From: Psychroflexus planctonicus | Lineage (GTDB): Bacteria > Bacteroidota > Bacteroidia > Flavobacteriales > Flavobacteriaceae | Direction of reading: 5' to 3' | Length of the DNA stretch: 64,000 bases | Assembly: GCF_014640195.1 (NCBI RefSeq) | Contig: NZ_BMGM01000005.1 | Span: 186,001-250,000 of the forward strand | In this document: positions 61,242 through 64,000 of the stretch, piece after piece | Position numbering within the stretch: the first letter of the stretch is position 1 | How the letters are laid out: each line of letters begins with the position of its first letter | The notes under the pieces: model-generated | Databases searched by the model: none | What the model saw: only the letters and a program-made list of their open reading frames with translations | What the model was told of the DNA's origin: nothing | Program-made: the position numbers and the translations under genes

Positions 61242-62942
61242 GGTTTTTTCTAAGCGCACATCTCGCAATCGTAGCTGAAGACTTACTTGGTTATTCCATT
61301 CGTTTTCTTCGATACTGTAAATGGTTTCAAAAGCTGCTTTCTGGCGGATGGCTTCTGCATGTTTTCCCAATCCAAACCCAATGGCTGAAATCCGTTCGCG
61401 TTTATTTTTTTGGTACAAACTGCATTTTAAGTGTTCTTGATCTTTTCCAACTCCTTTAGCATAACCTGTATCTTTTATGTCCTTACTGTAAAATAACGGA
61501 CTCATATTTCCTGGTCCAAAAGGAGCAAATTGTTTTAAAATTCGATAAAACTTTGGCGTAATATCTTCTAAATTTAATTCTAAATCATAATTCAATTCTG
61601 GTTGTAGTAATTCTGGCGCGATGCTGTTTTTTACTACTTCTTCAAACTTAGCTTTAAACTTAGGATAGTTTTTTTCTTCTAAAGTAAGTCCAGCTGCATA
61701 TTTGTGTCCACCGAATTGCTCGATAAATTCAGCGCTTTCTTCTAAAGCATTATACACATCAAATCCTTTCACCGAACGAGCCGAAGCCGCTAGTTTTTCA
61801 CCGCTTTTTGTAAAAACCAAAGTCGGTCTGTAATAAGTTTCTGTTAAACGGCTTGCTACAATGCCAATTACACCTTTATGCCAATGTTCTTGGTATACTA
61901 CCGATGTGTAATTTTTTTGTTCGTTTTGTGCTTCAATTAAAGCCAAAGCTTCCGCTGTGATATTTTGGTCGGTTTCTCTTCGGTCTGCGTTGTATTTTTC
62001 AATTTCGGCTGCAAAAGTTTCTGCTTGTTTTATGTCTTCTTCAATCAGCAATTCCACTGCATGCAAACCATGTTTCATTCTTCCTGCTGCGTTAATTCTT
62101 GGCCCGATGATAAAAACCACATCGGTTATGCTTAATTCTTTCTTTTTAGTAAGTTGAATGATAGCTTGAAATCCAGGTCTAGGCTGAAGATTTATTTGCT
62201 TTAACCCATGATACGCCAAGATTCTGTTTTCGCCACTAATCGGAACAATATCCGAACCAATGGCGGTGGCAACCAAATCTAAATATGGAACTAATTCTTT
62301 AAAATTTCTTTGTTCTTTTTCATGAAAAGCTTGCAATAATTTAAAACCTACTCCACAACCACAAAGCTCTTTATACGGATATTTACAATCTTCTTGTTTA
62401 GGGTCTAAAACGGCGACAGCTTCAGGAATTTCCGCTCCAGGTCGGTGGTGATCGCAAATGATGAAATCAATTCCTTTTTCTTTGGCATAAGCTACTTTGT
62501 CGATGGCTTTGATGCCACAATCTAAAGCAATGATTAAGCTAATTTCATTGTCGGAAGCAAAGTCAATTCCTTGATAAGAAACGCCATAACCTTCTTGATA
62601 GCGATCAGGAATATAAGGCGTATTATGTGGATAAAATTTACTGAAATAAGAATACAAAAGCGCAACACTGGTGGTTCCATCTACATCGTAATCTCCATAA
62701 ATTAAAATACGTTCTTGATTTTTAATCGCCTTTTGAATGCGTTCCACAGCTTTTTCCATTCCCTTCATTAACCAAGGGGAATGCAATTGATTTAGGCTTG
62801 GCCTAAAGAAGTTTTTCGCTTCTTCATAAGTAGAAATATCACGTTGAGCCAATAAATAAGCAATTGTATAATCTACTTGAAGCACTTCTTGAAGATGTGC
62901 TACAATTTCTGGTTTCGGTGAAGCTTTGGCGGTCCATTTCAT
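61239..62942 (-). CDS. recJ: Single-stranded-DNA-specific exonuclease RecJ
   Basis: A 5'-3' single-strand exonuclease used in recombination and mismatch repair. The 567-residue protein has the DHH-superfamily metal motifs: IYGDYDVDGTTSVALL (motif I), IALDCG (II), IICDHHRPG (the DHH box), and ATAIGSDIVPI. The DHHA1 domain carries GRMKHGLHAVELL-type residues and the later SARSVKGFDVYNAL and FGGHKYAAGLTL. The C-terminal OB-fold part ends LRLRDVRLEKT. It is 11 bases downstream of the AddB-like gene on the same strand, so the two repair genes form an operon. Confidence 0.95.
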   Translation of the reverse strand: MKWTAKASPKPEIVAHLQEVLQVDYTIAYLLAQRDISTYEEAKNFFRPSLNQLHSPWLMKGMEKAVERIQKAIKNQERILIYGDYDVDGTTSVALLYSYFSKFYPHNTPYIPDRYQEGYGVSYQGIDFASDNEISLIIALDCGIKAIDKVAYAKEKGIDFIICDHHRPGAEIPEAVAVLDPKQEDCKYPYKELCGCGVGFKLLQAFHEKEQRNFKELVPYLDLVATAIGSDIVPISGENRILAYHGLKQINLQPRPGFQAIIQLTKKKELSITDVVFIIGPRINAAGRMKHGLHAVELLIEEDIKQAETFAAEIEKYNADRRETDQNITAEALALIEAQNEQKNYTSVVYQEHWHKGVIGIVASRLTETYYRPTLVFTKSGEKLAASARSVKGFDVYNALEESAEFIEQFGGHKYAAGLTLEEKNYPKFKAKFEEVVKNSIAPELLQPELNYDLELNLEDITPKFYRILKQFAPFGPGNMSPLFYSKDIKDTGYAKGVGKDQEHLKCSLYQKNKRERISAIGFGLGKHAEAIRQKAAFETIYSIEENEWNNQVSLQLRLRDVRLEKT

Positions 62943-62953
62943 AACATATACTT

Positions 62954-64000
62954 TTAAACTTCTTTTTCTGTAAAAGGAATTTCTGGGTTAACAATTTCTT
63001 GAATTAATTCACTTAAATGCATTTCAAAATCGTGCATAATTTCATCAGAAATTTCATGTTCTTTTTGATGTCCTTTTCCTGTTTTCTTTCCAAATTTAAG
63101 AAATCCTTCATTTAGGTTTTTAAATGAAAAAATTCCGCTTTCCATGGGTTTGTGTTTTGCTTCATTTTTAAACAATAAGCCATAAAATAAAACTTGAAAA
63201 GCTTTGCTGTACTTGTAATCTTCAGTAAAATTATCCCATTCGTTTTCTACAACTAATTCATTTTGTTGGACTTTACCGGTTTTGTAATCGATAATTCTAA
63301 AAGTGCCGTCCAGCAAATCAACTCGGTCTGCTTTTCCTTTTAAGAAAATTGGAAAGTCTAAGTTTTTCACTTTTAGCGGAATTTTTCTGGTTTCTTCAAT
63401 ACTTATTATTTGAAGCTGATGGTGTTCTATGGATTTCAATTCTTGTTTCAAGAAGCGTTCGCATTGCTGTTTGGCAATTTCAAAAGCAATTAAATTTTTT
63501 CCTTTTTTGATAGCCTCTGCATTGTAATGTTTACTAAATTGGTGATGTAATTCGGTTTCATAATTAGCTAAAAAGTCTTCAACATTAGCTTTTGTAAGTT
63601 GTTTTCCTTTATAAGGTTCGTATAAAGATTGAAGCGTATCGTGTAAAATATTTCCATACACTCGATAGCTTACTTCTTCTTCAATTTCTTCGGTTTCATT
63701 TATTTTTAATACATATCTTTTGTAAAAATCCAATGGATTTCTAATGTAAGTGGTCAATGCTGAAGGTGAAATTCCATTAGCCAATAAAGCTTTCAATTTT
63801 TCGATAATTGCAGGTGTTTTCGGAATTTCTTGAAGGCTTTGTAAACTGGCTTTAGTAGAAGCACTCACCACATGATGCTGGTATTGATGTTTGGCTTGTG
63901 GAAAAACTTCTAAATGCCGTAAAAAGCGACTTTGCTCGGCTTTTTCCATTCCTGAAGCATCATTATTGTATAACAAATGAATGTTTTTTGCCCGTTGCAA
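62954..64000 (-). CDS. PD-(D/E)XK nuclease, AddB-like (5' part beyond window)
   Basis: The C-terminal 348 residues of a larger protein whose start lies beyond base 64000. It contains ALTTYIRNPLDFYKRYVLKI, typical of the region before the nuclease domain in AddB/RecB-type proteins, then the nuclease core: HDTLQSLYE with the first His, and GKADRVDLLDGTFRIIDYKTGK with the catalytic Asp and Lys. The first visible residues (RAKNIHLLYNNDASGMEKAEQSRF) match the end of an AddB-like inactive helicase part. It is 11 bases upstream of recJ. The AddA-like partner is at 42679-45807, about 17 kb away. Confidence 0.85.
   Translation of the reverse strand: MQRAKNIHLLYNNDASGMEKAEQSRFLRHLEVFPQAKHQYQHHVVSASTKASLQSLQEIPKTPAIIEKLKALLANGISPSALTTYIRNPLDFYKRYVLKINETEEIEEEVSYRVYGNILHDTLQSLYEPYKGKQLTKANVEDFLANYETELHHQFSKHYNAEAIKKGKNLIAFEIAKQQCERFLKQELKSIEHHQLQIISIEETRKIPLKVKNLDFPIFLKGKADRVDLLDGTFRIIDYKTGKVQQNELVVENEWDNFTEDYKYSKAFQVLFYGLLFKNEAKHKPMESGIFSFKNLNEGFLKFGKKTGKGHQKEHEISDEIMHDFEMHLSELIQEIVNPEIPFTEKEV

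Overview
The window looks like chromosomal DNA from a member of the Flavobacteriaceae (Bacteroidota). The grounds are the AT-rich sequence, promoters of the Bacteroidota type (TAnnTTTG -7 boxes), a long SecA of about 1,120 residues without a C-terminal zinc motif, a secreted M36 peptidase with a type IX secretion C-terminal sorting domain, and several flavobacterial gene neighbourhoods (cobalamin adenosyltransferase, DUF2795, secA; bioB beside a ketosynthase). The genus cannot be named from the sequence alone. I see no rRNA, tRNA, CRISPR array or intact insertion sequence.

Layout. 1-3080: the end of an RND efflux pump and its outer-membrane factor. 3087-10303 (minus strand): a Gcr-like membrane protein, an S9 peptidase, a DUF1028 protein and the two subunits of a 3-oxoacid CoA-transferase. 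10562-11075: a YefM-YoeB module. 11090-18022: a galactose (Leloir) locus with a GntR-type regulator, aldose epimerase, sodium/sugar symporter, galK and galT. Its divergent galE is broken by an in-frame amber codon and fused to the tail of a formylglycine-generating-enzyme-like gene. 18376-24958: manA, a 57-residue membrane protein, cobalamin adenosyltransferase, DUF2795, secA and a DUF4199 protein. 25199-32917: M36 peptidase, Lhr-type helicase, LysE exporter, glnS. 33336-37804: mobile mystery proteins A/B (a Fic module), an MltD-like transglycosylase, a PaaE-like reductase and MazEF. 37942-42404: lipoprotein, methyltransferase, JmjC-like protein, bioB, ketosynthase. 42679-49304: RecB/AddA-like helicase-nuclease with an acidic partner, tdk, alr, HepT/MntA. 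49519-64000: two outer-membrane proteins, a DUF4143 ATPase with a striking operator array, exonuclease III, an OmpA lipoprotein, a second YefM-YoeB module, an ankyrin lipoprotein between palindromes, alkaline phosphatase, a broken GxxExxY gene among repeats, recJ and the C-terminal part of an AddB-like nuclease.

Most of the window is housekeeping DNA peppered with small accessory units. There are five toxin-antitoxin or related modules in about 47 kb (YefM-YoeB twice, mobile mystery A/B with Fic, MazEF, HepT/MntA) and several families of short palindromic repeats. One repeat appears to sit in frame inside glnS.

The signals that most deserve a second look are three identical-architecture 17-bp palindromes at an exact 32-bp period over the promoter of the DUF4143 ATPase gene, the galE/FGE chimera, the hairpin inside glnS, a repeat family whose end stems show a compensatory change, and several promoters placed so close to the start codon that the transcripts should be leaderless.
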